Positions 50,796 through 59,273 of a stretch of 64,000 nt of DNA are shown piece by piece; positions within the stretch are counted from its first letter, which is position 1, and each line of letters begins with the position of its first letter. A program made the translations under genes and the position numbers. Origin of the DNA: Chitinophaga niastensis (GTDB lineage Bacteria > Bacteroidota > Bacteroidia > Chitinophagales > Chitinophagaceae); assembly GCF_003014755.1 (NCBI RefSeq), contig NZ_PYAW01000001.1:744001-808000 (forward strand), read 5' to 3'. The notes beneath the pieces are model-generated. The model was given only the letters and a program-made list of their open reading frames with translations, made no database searches and had not been told where the DNA came from.

Positions 50796-52238
50796 ATGCG
50801 ACAACGAATCAGAAATATTCTTATCCTCATGTGTATTTGTATCCTTGGTATATTTCTGTTCCAGGGGTATTGGTTATATAATTCTTATAGGATAAGAGAA
50901 GAACAATTTAATAAAGAGATCAATGAATCGTTGCGTATGGCTGTTTTCAACAAACAGTTCTCTGATGTACGTCGTTATATCCGTTATTTCGGAAAGGATA
51001 AAGATTCCCTGCAACGCCCTATGAGAGGATTGGCAGAGCAACTGGAAGAGATAGGAATGCCCAAGGGCGGTCGCTTCAGAGGGCACCGGGAATATGATAA
51101 ATACCCCGGACCTCCTCCTCCGGAAGCTTTTCATGGAGATTCACCAGCGCGTATATACGCAGATACACTAGCCCGACAAATATCTGAGTTCCTGATCACC
51201 AGCAACTTACATAATGATAGTACCAATCTTAAAAAATTGGATTCTGTATTTCGTGTGGAGTTGGCCAATCGTCAAATTGCCACGCCTTATAAACTGGATA
51301 CTTTTCACCTTAGTTATAGTGGTTTTGAAAGAGAAACTTTCCGGGATAGCATTCGCCGGCGGGAGCCAAGGCAAACAGCCAAAATTCCGTTCAACCCTGC
51401 CAGCAACCTTTTTGTAAGGGCCAGCTTTGAATCTCCGTTGCAGTTCATTCTGCAGAAAATGATATGGACCCTGCTCAGCTCTGTTGTGTTGCTGGTACTT
51501 ACTACTTTGTGTTTCGTTTATATGCTGCGTACCATCCTCAAGCAAAAAAAGCTCTCAGAGGTAAAAAATGACTTTATCAATAATATGACGCATGAGCTGA
51601 AAACGCCCATTGCTACTGTATCTGCGGCCGTAGAGGCATTGCAGAATTTTAATGCGTTAAACGATCAGCGCAAAACACAAACGTACCTGGATATTTCAAA
51701 AAATGAATTGCAGCGCTTATCAGACCTGGTAGAAAAAGTATTACATATTGCAGCGGAAGAAAAAGAAGATATTGAGCTGTTCAGAGAAGCCACTGATCTG
51801 AATGAAGTGATAGATAATATTCTCTCCAATCATCAGCTGAAGGCCAATAAACCCTTGCAGTTGCGGTATGACAATAATCTGGCAGGGCATTCTGTATATG
51901 TGGATAAAACACATTTATCTAACGCTATCAACAACCTGGTGGATAATGCTATCAAGTATTCCAAAGAGCCTGTACAGTTATATCTGCAAACGAGTATTGA
52001 AAACGGTATACTGAAGATCCGGGTGAAAGACAATGGCATCGGCATTCCTAAGATCTACCAGACGAATATCTTTGATAAATTTTTCAGGGTACCTACCGGT
52101 AACCTGCATAATGTGAAGGGTTTTGGTTTGGGATTAAGTTATGTGCAAAAGATTGTGGAAATGCACGGGGGTACTATCCGTGTGCATAGTGAGCCGGAAA
52201 AGGGCAGCGAGTTTATTATCATTATTCCATCAGCATAG
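50796..52238 (+). CDS. Sensor histidine kinase
   Basis: This 480-aa inner-membrane kinase has a first membrane segment at about residues 7-26 and a periplasmic sensor of roughly 195 residues with no named fold. A second membrane segment (about 223-245, 'TLLSSVVLLVLTTLCFVYML') follows. The HisKA motif is 'NNMTHELKTPIATVSAAVEA' (phosphorylated His266), and the HATPase domain shows 'NAINNLVDNAIKYSK', 'VKDNGIGIPKIYQ' and 'GFGLGLSYVQKIVEMHGG'. The sensor contains a Gly/Arg/Pro-rich stretch ('KGGRFRGHREYDKYPGPPPP') similar in composition to insertions in the GLPGLI and OMP proteins encoded next to it. It precedes its response regulator by 20 nt. Confidence 0.92.
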   Translation: MRQRIRNILILMCICILGIFLFQGYWLYNSYRIREEQFNKEINESLRMAVFNKQFSDVRRYIRYFGKDKDSLQRPMRGLAEQLEEIGMPKGGRFRGHREYDKYPGPPPPEAFHGDSPARIYADTLARQISEFLITSNLHNDSTNLKKLDSVFRVELANRQIATPYKLDTFHLSYSGFERETFRDSIRRREPRQTAKIPFNPASNLFVRASFESPLQFILQKMIWTLLSSVVLLVLTTLCFVYMLRTILKQKKLSEVKNDFINNMTHELKTPIATVSAAVEALQNFNALNDQRKTQTYLDISKNELQRLSDLVEKVLHIAAEEKEDIELFREATDLNEVIDNILSNHQLKANKPLQLRYDNNLAGHSVYVDKTHLSNAINNLVDNAIKYSKEPVQLYLQTSIENGILKIRVKDNGIGIPKIYQTNIFDKFFRVPTGNLHNVKGFGLGLSYVQKIVEMHGGTIRVHSEPEKGSEFIIIIPSA

Positions 52239-52258
52239 TATCAATTTAAAACAAGGTT

Positions 52259-52945
52259 ATGGCTAAAGTATTACTGATAGAAGATGAAGTGCAGTTAGGT
52301 CAGATAGTGAAAGAAAGCCTTGAGATGAGGGGTTTTGAAATGTTGTATGCAGCTGACGGAAAAGAAGGGCTGCGCTTATATCAGCAGGAGCATCCGGATG
52401 TGGTAGTGTTGGATATTATGATGCCTAATATGGATGGATTTTCTGTTACTGCAGAAATCCGTAAACTGGATAAATTTACGCCGATCATCTTCCTGACAGC
52501 AAAATCGCAAACTGCGGATGTGGTGAAGGGTTTTGAACTGGGAGGAAATGATTATCTGAAAAAGCCTTTCAGTATGGATGAGCTGATAGTGCGCATTACA
52601 GCCTTGTTAAAACGTTTTAGTGATCATCCGGCCGTACGGGAAATGGAAGAAGGGGCAGTGGCTATCGGTCAGTATATTTTTAATTACACCAAACAAACAC
52701 TTGCCCGTAATAACGTCATAGAGTTCCTCTCCCATCGTGAGGCGGCTATTCTTCGCCGGCTATATGATAATAAAAATGAAGTGATGGAGCGCAAAAAAGT
52801 ACTGCTGGACCTTTGGGGAGATGATAATTTTTTTAATGCCCGCAGTATGGATGTATTTATCACCAAACTTCGCCGGTATCTGAAGGATGATTCCAGGGTA
52901 CAGATTGTGAATATTCGTGGTGTAGGTTATAAGCTGATTTTTTAA
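52259..52945 (+). CDS. OmpR-family response regulator
   Basis: This 228-aa protein has a receiver domain (1-120, 'KVLLIEDEVQLGQIVKESLE', acceptor Asp52 in 'VVLDIMMPNMDG', then 'IIFLTAKSQTADVVKGFELG') and a C-terminal winged-helix effector ('IEFLSHREAAILRRLYDNKN', 'LLDLWGDDNFFNARSMDVFI', 'YLKDDSRVQIVNIRGVGYKLIF'). It is the partner of the kinase encoded 20 nt upstream. The phased sites at 50667-50736, upstream of both this operon and the GLPGLI operon, are the obvious candidate target, by inference. The convergent LytS-type kinase ends 7 nt beyond. Confidence 0.93.
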   Translation: MAKVLLIEDEVQLGQIVKESLEMRGFEMLYAADGKEGLRLYQQEHPDVVVLDIMMPNMDGFSVTAEIRKLDKFTPIIFLTAKSQTADVVKGFELGGNDYLKKPFSMDELIVRITALLKRFSDHPAVREMEEGAVAIGQYIFNYTKQTLARNNVIEFLSHREAAILRRLYDNKNEVMERKKVLLDLWGDDNFFNARSMDVFITKLRRYLKDDSRVQIVNIRGVGYKLIF

Positions 52946-52952
52946 CCCGCTG

Positions 52953-53783
52953 TTACCAGGAGGGATCTATCTCAAACGTTATACATACGCGGGTGCCGCG
53001 TGGCATGTTTTCTTCTCCAAGGAGGTCTGTAATTTCGATATTAAACTGTGTATGGTACATGGTGCGGTAAAGTTCTGCTCTTTCCATGCATAGTTCCATT
53101 CCCCTGGACTGATGTCTGCCTGTTTTGAGCCCGTCGTTGTGGTACTGCAGGGCCTGTATACGGCCAATGCCATTATCTGTTACCTCACAGCTAAACAGGT
53201 TTTTATGCAACTGTACCCAGCGGATATCTAACTGACGGTCTGTTTCCTTGTGCATTAACCCATGCCAGATGGCATTTTCCAGGAAGGGCTGAATCAGCAT
53301 ACAAGGTACCGGTAAGGCCGCAGGAGAGATCTGCGGATCTATTTTCAGCGTGTAGTCAAATCCGTTGTTAGTGCGTAGCTGTTCCAGTTTCAGGTATTGT
53401 TCCAGCATATCTGTTTCTTCCTGGAGGGAGATAAAATTTTTATCTGCCAGCATTAATACATGTCTTAACAGCCGGGCAAACCCTGAAAGATATTCCTTTG
53501 CATTGGCGGTTTCGCCGTTCATTAAAGAGCTATAGATACCATTGAGACAATTGAAGAGGAAATGAGGGTTCACCTGTGATTTCAGGGTGGTGAGTTTTAG
53601 TTCAGATAGTTGTTTGCGCAATGTTTGTGTTTCTTTTTCCTGGTTGGTTTTATGGCGTGCTACCGCCTCGTCGTTGCTTTTTACAGCGAGGTAGCGGGAT
53701 CTGTAACGGATGAAAAGGAGGAAAAATAGCACTGCTGCGGTGGTTACCAGTAGCAGTAAAACGTTGTGTATTGTAATGGACAT
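52953..53783 (-). CDS. LytS/YehU-type sensor histidine kinase
   Basis: This 276-aa protein has one N-terminal membrane segment (about 7-25, 'VLLLLVTTAAVLFFLLFI'), a short coiled-coil and the His_kinase domain 'LKSQVNPHFLFNCLNGIYSS' with the phosphorylated His. The HATPase end has 'QPFLENAIWHGLMHKETD' and 'VTDNGIGRIQALQYHNDGLK'. There is no large sensor domain. Such kinases normally pair with a LytTR-type response regulator, but none is adjacent; the neighbouring OmpR regulator belongs to the other kinase. It is convergent with that regulator gene and divergent from pheS. Confidence 0.92.
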   Translation of the reverse strand: MSITIHNVLLLLVTTAAVLFFLLFIRYRSRYLAVKSNDEAVARHKTNQEKETQTLRKQLSELKLTTLKSQVNPHFLFNCLNGIYSSLMNGETANAKEYLSGFARLLRHVLMLADKNFISLQEETDMLEQYLKLEQLRTNNGFDYTLKIDPQISPAALPVPCMLIQPFLENAIWHGLMHKETDRQLDIRWVQLHKNLFSCEVTDNGIGRIQALQYHNDGLKTGRHQSRGMELCMERAELYRTMYHTQFNIEITDLLGEENMPRGTRVCITFEIDPSW

Positions 53784-53868
53784 ACGTGTTATTAGCTACT
53801 GAAAATATACGTCATTTCCCTGGAAATAAGCGATGTGGAGATAAGCTCCGGTTTTGCACCTAATCGCT

Positions 53869-53876
53869 TATCTTTG
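53869..53876 (+). promoter_or_regulatory. -7 box for pheS
   Basis: TATCTTTG is an exact TAnnTTTG match, 6 nt before ATG 53883, implying a leaderless or very short leader mRNA. Confidence 0.55.
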
Positions 53877-53882
53877 TCCTTT

Positions 53883-54911
53883 ATGGAACAGTTAGTACAG
53901 CAAATAGCAGCCTACAAACAGGAAATAGAGGCTTTTACGCCTGCCAACGCGGCCGATCTGGAACAGTACCGCATAAAATTTCTGGGTACAAAGGGTATCG
54001 TGAAAGCCCTTTTCGGGGAAATGAAACAGGTACCGAATGACCGTAAGAAAGAGTTTGGGCAGATATTAAACGATTTTAAGCAACTCGCAGAGTCCCGCTA
54101 TGAGCAGTTCAGTGAACTGAAAGAAGCTTCCGGCGCGGATACCGGCGATACAGACTATACTTTGCCGGCAGCGCCGCACAGGCTTGGCACACGCCATCCT
54201 ATCAGCCTGGTGCGGAATAAGATCATCCGCATATTTGAGCGGCTGGGCTTTACCATTGCCGAAGGACCTGAAATTGAAGATGACTGGCATAACTTTACAG
54301 CACTGAATCTGCCGGAAAACCATCCTGCCCGTGATATGCAGGATACGTTTTTTATCAGCCAGAATCCTGACTGGTTATTGCGTACACAAACCTCTTCTGC
54401 CCAGGTGAGGGTGATGGAAGAAGGCAAGCTGCCTATTCGCATTATCAGCCCCGGAAGAGTATATCGTAATGAAACTATTTCTGCCCGTGCACACTGTTTC
54501 TTCCACCAGGTGGAAGGATTGTATATAGATGAAAATGTATCATTCGCGGATCTGAAACAAACACTGTATCACTTTGTGAAAGAGATGTTTGGTGAGAACA
54601 CGGGTATCCGTTTTCGTCCTTCTTATTTTCCTTTTACAGAGCCTAGTGCAGAAATGGATATCGTATGTTTCATTTGCGGTGGTACTGGTTGCCCTGTATG
54701 TAAACAAACCGGCTGGGTAGAAATACTTGGTTGTGGTATGGTGCACCCCAAAGTACTGGCTAATTGCGGCATCGATCCGGAAAAATATACCGGCTTCGCT
54801 TTTGGTATGGGAATAGAACGTATTACCATGCTGAAATACCAGATAAAAGATTTGCGCCTGTTTTCAGAGAACGATACCCGTTTCCTGGAACAGTTTGAAG
54901 GCGCCGTATAA
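53883..54911 (+). CDS. pheS: Phenylalanine--tRNA ligase alpha subunit
   Basis: This 342-aa subunit has the N-terminal coiled coil (about 1-85, 'IAAYKQEIEAFTPANAADLE') and the class II catalytic core: 'GTRHPISLVRNKIIRIFERL', 'GFTIAEGPEIEDDWHNFTAL', 'NLPENHPARDMQDTFF' (motif 1-2 region), 'HCFFHQVEGLYIDE' and 'IRFRPSYFPFTEPSAEMD', then 'GFAFGMGIERITMLKY' (motif 3). Zinc-type cysteines 'CFICGGTGCPVCKQTGWV' are present. The beta subunit gene is not in the window, so pheS and pheT are separated, as in many Bacteroidota. An in-frame ATG at 53835 is rejected because it lies upstream of the -7 box. The hbd gene follows by 18 nt. Confidence 0.97.
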   Translation: MEQLVQQIAAYKQEIEAFTPANAADLEQYRIKFLGTKGIVKALFGEMKQVPNDRKKEFGQILNDFKQLAESRYEQFSELKEASGADTGDTDYTLPAAPHRLGTRHPISLVRNKIIRIFERLGFTIAEGPEIEDDWHNFTALNLPENHPARDMQDTFFISQNPDWLLRTQTSSAQVRVMEEGKLPIRIISPGRVYRNETISARAHCFFHQVEGLYIDENVSFADLKQTLYHFVKEMFGENTGIRFRPSYFPFTEPSAEMDIVCFICGGTGCPVCKQTGWVEILGCGMVHPKVLANCGIDPEKYTGFAFGMGIERITMLKYQIKDLRLFSENDTRFLEQFEGAV

Positions 54912-54929
54912 AAATCCCAACATCAAAAA

Positions 54930-55784
54930 ATGGTGATTCAATCTATTGCCATATGCGGCGCAGGTACCATGGGTGCCGGAATAGCACAGATAGCGGCTTA
55001 TAGTGGTTTTAGTACCGTGTTGTACGACATACAACAGGCCGGACTGGATAAAGCTAAAACGCAAATTGAAAAAAGTTTGCAGGTGGCTATAGATAAGGGT
55101 AAACTGGCGGCGGCAGAAAAGGAAAATATCCTGCAGCGCATCCGGTTTTCAACAGCCATTGAAGACTGTATAGCGGATGTGGTGATTGAGGCTATTGTAG
55201 AGAAAATAACGGCTAAAACAGCCTTATTTAATCAACTGGCGGAGATCAATACAGTGGACACTATTTTCGCTACCAATACTTCCTCCCTGTCTGTTTCCGA
55301 AATAGCAGCTTCCATCACCAATCACCCGTCACGGGTGGTGGGTATGCACTTTTTTAATCCGGCTCATTTAATGAAACTGGTAGAAGTGGTTAGTGGCACA
55401 ACAACCGCCCCGGAAGTGGCTTCAGCTATTTATGACCTGGCAGTGAAAATGGGAAAGGTGCCGGTACGTGTAAAAGATGCGCCCGGATTTATAGTAAACC
55501 GTGTAGCCAGACAATATTACCTGGAAGCCATGCATATCGCTGAGCAGGACCAGGCAGATTTCAGCACTATTGATCAGTTGCTGGAAAGCGTGGGTTTTAA
55601 AATGGGACCATTTGCTTTAATGGACCTGATTGGCAATGATGTGAACCTGGCCGTTACACAATCGCTGTACGATGCATTTGATCATGCGCCCCGCTTTAAA
55701 CCTAATGTGCTGCAAGAGCAAAGAGTCAAGGATGGTAAGCTGGGACGCAAAACAGGATTGGGCTTTTACAGGTACGAACAGTAA
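54930..55784 (+). CDS. hbd: 3-hydroxybutyryl-CoA dehydrogenase
   Basis: This 284-aa NAD(P)-dependent enzyme has the Rossmann start 'SIAICGAGTMGAGIAQIAAY' and 'FATNTSSLSVSEIA', with the catalytic region 'VVGMHFFNPAHLMKLVEVVS' and the second-domain block 'VKDAPGFIVNRVARQYYLEAMHI', ending in 'GKLGRKTGLGFYRYE'. It oxidises 3-hydroxybutyryl-CoA, in fatty acid or butyrate-type metabolism, in the cytoplasm. Close paralogues act on 3-hydroxyadipyl-CoA (PaaH), so the substrate is not fixed. It starts 18 nt after pheS and has no promoter of its own visible. Confidence 0.92.
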   Translation: MVIQSIAICGAGTMGAGIAQIAAYSGFSTVLYDIQQAGLDKAKTQIEKSLQVAIDKGKLAAAEKENILQRIRFSTAIEDCIADVVIEAIVEKITAKTALFNQLAEINTVDTIFATNTSSLSVSEIAASITNHPSRVVGMHFFNPAHLMKLVEVVSGTTTAPEVASAIYDLAVKMGKVPVRVKDAPGFIVNRVARQYYLEAMHIAEQDQADFSTIDQLLESVGFKMGPFALMDLIGNDVNLAVTQSLYDAFDHAPRFKPNVLQEQRVKDGKLGRKTGLGFYRYEQ

Positions 55785-55795
55785 TTTGTTTTAGT

Positions 55796-55803
55796 TATTT
55801 TTG
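55796..55803 (+). promoter_or_regulatory. -7 box for the SDR gene
   Basis: TATTTTTG is an exact TAnnTTTG match, 31 nt before ATG 55835. Confidence 0.5.
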
Positions 55804-55834
55804 GGCCTCCTTTCGTAATAAGAATTTAGTCTTC

Positions 55835-56821
55835 ATGATTTTAGTAACCGGTGGTACAGGTTTTTTGGGTAGTTATTTAATTCGGTCTTTAGTTGCTGCG
55901 GGGAAACCTGTGAGGGCTTTGTACCGCAAACAACCTTCTCCCCGGTTGCAGGATATTTCCGATAAAATAGAATGGGTTCCCGGCGACATCCTGGATGTAT
56001 GTGCCCTGGAAGATGCCATGGTGGGCATTACACAGGTGTATCATTGTGCTGCAGTGGTATCGTTTCAGTCGGGCGATAAGAGTAGCCTGCTGAAGGTCAA
56101 TGCAGAAGGAACTGCTAATGTGGTGAACATGGCGCTGGATGCAGGGGTAAAAAAGCTGTTGCATGTAAGTTCTGTTGCTGCCATCGGCAGAGCTAAAGAG
56201 AACAGACCGGTGAATGAAGATTGTGAATGGGAAGAAAGTAAAAACAATTCTCAGTACAGTATCAGCAAATTTCAGGGCGAAATGGAGGTCTGGAGAGGCA
56301 TTGCTGAAGGGCTGGATGCTGTAATTGTAAACCCTTCCATTATTTTAGGCGCAGGCTTCTGGGAGGAAGGTTCCGGTACCTTGCTGAAAAATGCCTGGAA
56401 GGAATTCCCTTTTTATACACAGGGAGTGACTGGTTTTGTAGATGTACAGGATGTAATAAAAGCCATGATTCAACTGATGGATAGCGACATTAGCGGAGAG
56501 CGGTTTATCCTCTCTGCCGGCAACTGGGGCTACCACCAGCTTTTTACGGAGATGGCACATGCCCTCGGTAAAAAGCCGCCACATATAGCAGCAAAGCCCT
56601 GGATGGCAGAAGCAGTATGGCGGATGGAAAAAGTGAAAGGATTATTTACGGGTAGGCATCCATTGATAACAAAAGAAACTGCCCGTTCAGCTCAACTGAA
56701 AGTGTATTACGAAAATAACAAGCTATTAAGTGCGCTGCCAGGTTTTGGTTTCAGGCCATTGGAAGACACTATTAAGGAAATTTCTGCTGCTTTCCTCAAA
56801 GAGCGGTCACTTCAACAATAA
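55835..56821 (+). CDS. NAD(P)-dependent epimerase/dehydratase (extended SDR)
   Basis: This 328-aa protein has the extended-SDR N-terminus 'MILVTGGTGFLGSYLIRSLV' and the catalytic 'YSISKFQGEME' (YxxxK), with 'VVSFQSGDKSSLLKVNAEGT' and 'VNPSIILGAGFWEEGSGTLL'. It resembles dihydroflavonol-4-reductase-like and hopanoid/sugar-associated SDRs; the substrate cannot be inferred. It has its own -7 box. Its last 15 bp overlap the 3' end of the convergent lipoprotein gene. Confidence 0.85.
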   Translation: MILVTGGTGFLGSYLIRSLVAAGKPVRALYRKQPSPRLQDISDKIEWVPGDILDVCALEDAMVGITQVYHCAAVVSFQSGDKSSLLKVNAEGTANVVNMALDAGVKKLLHVSSVAAIGRAKENRPVNEDCEWEESKNNSQYSISKFQGEMEVWRGIAEGLDAVIVNPSIILGAGFWEEGSGTLLKNAWKEFPFYTQGVTGFVDVQDVIKAMIQLMDSDISGERFILSAGNWGYHQLFTEMAHALGKKPPHIAAKPWMAEAVWRMEKVKGLFTGRHPLITKETARSAQLKVYYENNKLLSALPGFGFRPLEDTIKEISAAFLKERSLQQ

Positions 56822-57481
56822 GGCAGCAATGGCCGCCGCTAAAGTTTTAGTGGTTTCGGCATCTGCCTCTTTACTTACCCATACACGGGGCTTATCGCCT
56901 GGTATTACGGCCGCAACAGGTTGTCCGCGGTACTGAAACTCATAACATATCTTTTCGTAGGAATTTACCTTGCCAAAATGGTTATGCGCGGTAATGCGTA
57001 TATCTGTTCCCGTGGATCTCAGGATGCCTGTTGGCTTATTATCGTTTAGCTCCAGGTAATGAGGGGCTTTTAATACCATTTCCCAGCGTTTTAACGGGTC
57101 ATTTTTAGTGCCGTTGATTAAAACGTAATAGATGGCTGCATCCGCCTGTAAACCGTTCAAATAGGCCGGTAAAGCACGGTTGGAAAAGACGATGGAAGTG
57201 GTATTCATGGTTTGTACCAACAGGTGTTCATCATTCCCGTTTACATAAAAATTAAAGGCATTTTTGGGGTCTTTGACAAAGGTAGCCTCAGCCACCCCGT
57301 TTTTTCGGGAAGAGGTGGAATAAGGACCAAATGCGATGGTTTTGGCAGAGAACCACCCATCATTGATCTTCACGTTCCATTCCAGGTCATTGCTGTAAAG
57401 TATGTCTTTGGTTTTTGCGTGATTGGTAGTGCTGCACGCAAATAACAGTAGTGGCAATAAGGCAGTAAGCAGTTGCTTCAT
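56807..57481 (-). CDS. Lipoprotein, 224 aa, function unknown
   Basis: The signal peptide ends in a lipobox (MKQLLTALLPLLLFAC, Cys16). The mature part has 'LEWNVKINDGWFSAKTIAFG', 'EHLLVQTMNTTSIVFSNRAL', 'DPLKRWEMVLKAPHYLELND' and 'TDIRITAHNHFGKVNSYEKI', with no cysteine pairs of note. I do not recognise a family. It is an envelope-anchored protein, convergent with the SDR gene (15-bp overlap). Upstream lies palindrome P8, beginning 31 bp from its ATG. Confidence 0.72.
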   Translation of the reverse strand: MKQLLTALLPLLLFACSTTNHAKTKDILYSNDLEWNVKINDGWFSAKTIAFGPYSTSSRKNGVAEATFVKDPKNAFNFYVNGNDEHLLVQTMNTTSIVFSNRALPAYLNGLQADAAIYYVLINGTKNDPLKRWEMVLKAPHYLELNDNKPTGILRSTGTDIRITAHNHFGKVNSYEKICYEFQYRGQPVAAVIPGDKPRVWVSKEADAETTKTLAAAIAALLLK

Positions 57482-57512
57482 GAAGCGGGGTGTTTAAATT
57501 GAAATTACGAAA

Positions 57513-57702
57513 ATTGTCTTTCTCATGATTAGGCTGATTATACTGATTGCCCCGATTTTATTCTTTTGATTTTAGAAGATTTAAACCCGATTAGCGAAGA
57601 TTAAAGCGATTATATCCGCTCTAATCTTCACTAATCTTTTTATAATCAAAAAAATAAAATCGGGGCAATCAGTATAATCAGCCTAATCATGAGAAAGACA
57701 AT
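57513..57702. repeat. Large intergenic palindrome P8 (GATTANNCT type)
   Basis: The outer arms 57513-57562 and 57653-57702 are perfect inverted repeats over 50 bp, built of GATTAGGCT GATTATACT GATTGCCCC GATTTTATT. An inner hairpin (core GATTAGCGAAGATTA, about 57588-57640) lies between them. The right end touches the lpxD stop. Its arms differ from P7 at five positions, mirrored in both arms. Confidence 0.9.
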
Positions 57703-58647
57703 CTACAGTCCTTTAACTTTTTCCCAGATCTCAGGGATACGTTTCATCCATTTAATTTCTTTCATTCTATCTTTTGCATCCTGCACCGGGCTGCCAAAAT
57801 ATACTTTACCAGCTTCAAGGTCACCAGCGACACCACTTTGTCCCAGCACAACGGCGCCTTTTCCGATAACGAGATCTTTGTTTACACCTACCTGTCCCCA
57901 CAGGATCACGTTATCTTCCAGTTTTGCTTTACCAGCTATACCTACCTGAGCAGCAATGAGACAGTTCCTGCCGATCACGGTACCATGACCAACATGGATC
58001 ATGTTATCCAATTTGGTACCACGACCAATGATCGTGTCGCCGCTTACACCTTTGTCGATAGTACAGCCTGCACCTAATTCCACATCGTCTTCAATAATCA
58101 CCCTTCCACAGCTTACCATCTTATCGTATATCACTTCGCGGTTAGCTCTTTTTTTGAAGTAAAAAGCATCTGCACCTAACACTGTTCCGGCATGGATGAT
58201 TACGTTATCTCCTATCACACAATGATCGTAAATGGTAACGTTAGGATGTATCAGACAGTTACGACCAATACGCACATGATTGCCAATGAATACGTTAGGT
58301 TGTATAACAGTACCTTCACCTATCAATGCAGAGTCGCTGATTGCTTTGGTAGCCGGTTCAAAAGGGCGGAATCTATTTACCAGTTTTACATATGCACTGA
58401 ATGGATCTTCCAGCACCAACAGCGCCTTCCCTTCCGGACAATCTACTTTTTTATTAATGATGATAATCGTTGCTGCTGATTGCAGACTGGCGTTGTAGTA
58501 TTTTTCAAAGTCAACAAACGAAATATCTCCCGCTGTTACTTTATGTATTTCATTGATGCCGGCAGCCATCAGTTGACTATTGCCAACCAGCTCTGCGCCT
58601 ATGAATGCTGCTATTTCCGTTACCGCAACAGGTGCTTCGAACTTCAT
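57703..58647 (-). CDS. lpxD: UDP-3-O-acylglucosamine N-acyltransferase (LpxD-like)
   Basis: This 314-aa protein has the LpxD N-terminal UDP-binding part (about 1-100, 'VAVTEIAAFIGAELVGNSQL') and a left-handed beta-helix of hexapeptide repeats ('VIQPNVFIGNHVRIGRNCLI', 'VIIHAGTVLGADAFYF', 'IHVGHGTVIGRNCLIAAQVG', 'AVVLGQSGVAGDLEAGKVYF'). The catalytic His lies in the GHG of 'HVGHGTV'. LpxD adds the N-linked hydroxyacyl chain in lipid A synthesis at the inner face of the inner membrane. The start at 58647 begins at MKFEAPV, supported by an exact -7 box. No lpx genes adjoin; Bacteroidota often carry a second LpxD-like paralogue, which this could be. Confidence 0.88.
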   Translation of the reverse strand: MKFEAPVAVTEIAAFIGAELVGNSQLMAAGINEIHKVTAGDISFVDFEKYYNASLQSAATIIIINKKVDCPEGKALLVLEDPFSAYVKLVNRFRPFEPATKAISDSALIGEGTVIQPNVFIGNHVRIGRNCLIHPNVTIYDHCVIGDNVIIHAGTVLGADAFYFKKRANREVIYDKMVSCGRVIIEDDVELGAGCTIDKGVSGDTIIGRGTKLDNMIHVGHGTVIGRNCLIAAQVGIAGKAKLEDNVILWGQVGVNKDLVIGKGAVVLGQSGVAGDLEAGKVYFGSPVQDAKDRMKEIKWMKRIPEIWEKVKGL

Positions 58648-58681
58648 ATGATCTGAATTATTGAGTAATGTTAAAGTGCGA

Positions 58682-58689
58682 CAAAGGTA
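58682..58689 (-). promoter_or_regulatory. -7 box for lpxD
   Basis: The minus strand reads TACCTTTG, an exact TAnnTTTG match, 34 nt before ATG 58647. Confidence 0.6.
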
Positions 58690-58837
58690 GTAAATCAACG
58701 ATAGCAATAATCAAAATATGGCGGTATGATGACGATGATTTGAAAGTTTCAGACTGCTGTTATCCACAATTATTTTAGTGGTGTGAATAAATTTTTTTGT
58801 AAAATTTTTCTTTTGTGATGAAATTCTTTTTAATATT

Positions 58838-58925
58838 GTGTAGGGAATTTTGTTTCCCTGTACTTACTAACCCATTCACATAACAAGAAAGTCTGATTGT
58901 TCCAACGGTCAGACTTTTTTTATTG
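58838..58925 (+). ncRNA. Candidate small RNA with terminator
   Basis: A near-consensus -7 box (TAATATTG, 58831-58838) is followed by a hairpin GGGAATTTTGTTTCCC (about 58843-58858) and then a stem AAGTCTGA/TCAGACTT with a T7 run ending at about 58922. No frame of useful length lies between. The terminator is the strongest element, and it has no protein gene in front of it on the plus strand. Confidence 0.35.
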
Positions 58926-59107
58926 CCTCTGAAACCCGCATGAATAAAGCGTTACAGCCGATCGCTATTTTATCTCTCTAAAAATTACACACATAACACA
59001 ATTGCTTTTGCGCTTTTTTAATGGTTGGCGGTAAAAACTGCCGGACCTCCATTTTCCCCTTTTTTGGGTGAGAAGGCGTCAAAAATCGAAAAATTTCCTG
59101 CCTTAAA

Positions 59108-59258
59108 ATTGTCTTTTCCCCGATTAAACTGATTATGCTGATTACCCCGATTTTATTTCTTTAGCAATTATGTCCGCTTTAATCTTCGCTAATCTTTTTT
59201 AATCCGTAAAATAAATCGGGGTAATCAGCATAATCAGTTTAATCGGGAGAAAGACAAT
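59108..59258. repeat. Large intergenic palindrome P9 (GATTANNCT type)
   Basis: The outer arms 59108-59158 and 59209-59258 match except for a two-base difference and one extra T. Units are GATTAAACT GATTATGCT GATTACCCC GATTTTATT. The left half of the inner hairpin is deleted and only the right half (CTTTAATCTTCGCTAATC) remains. It lies 15 nt from the hemN stop. Confidence 0.85.
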
Positions 59259-59273
59259 CGAACAAAAGATTTT

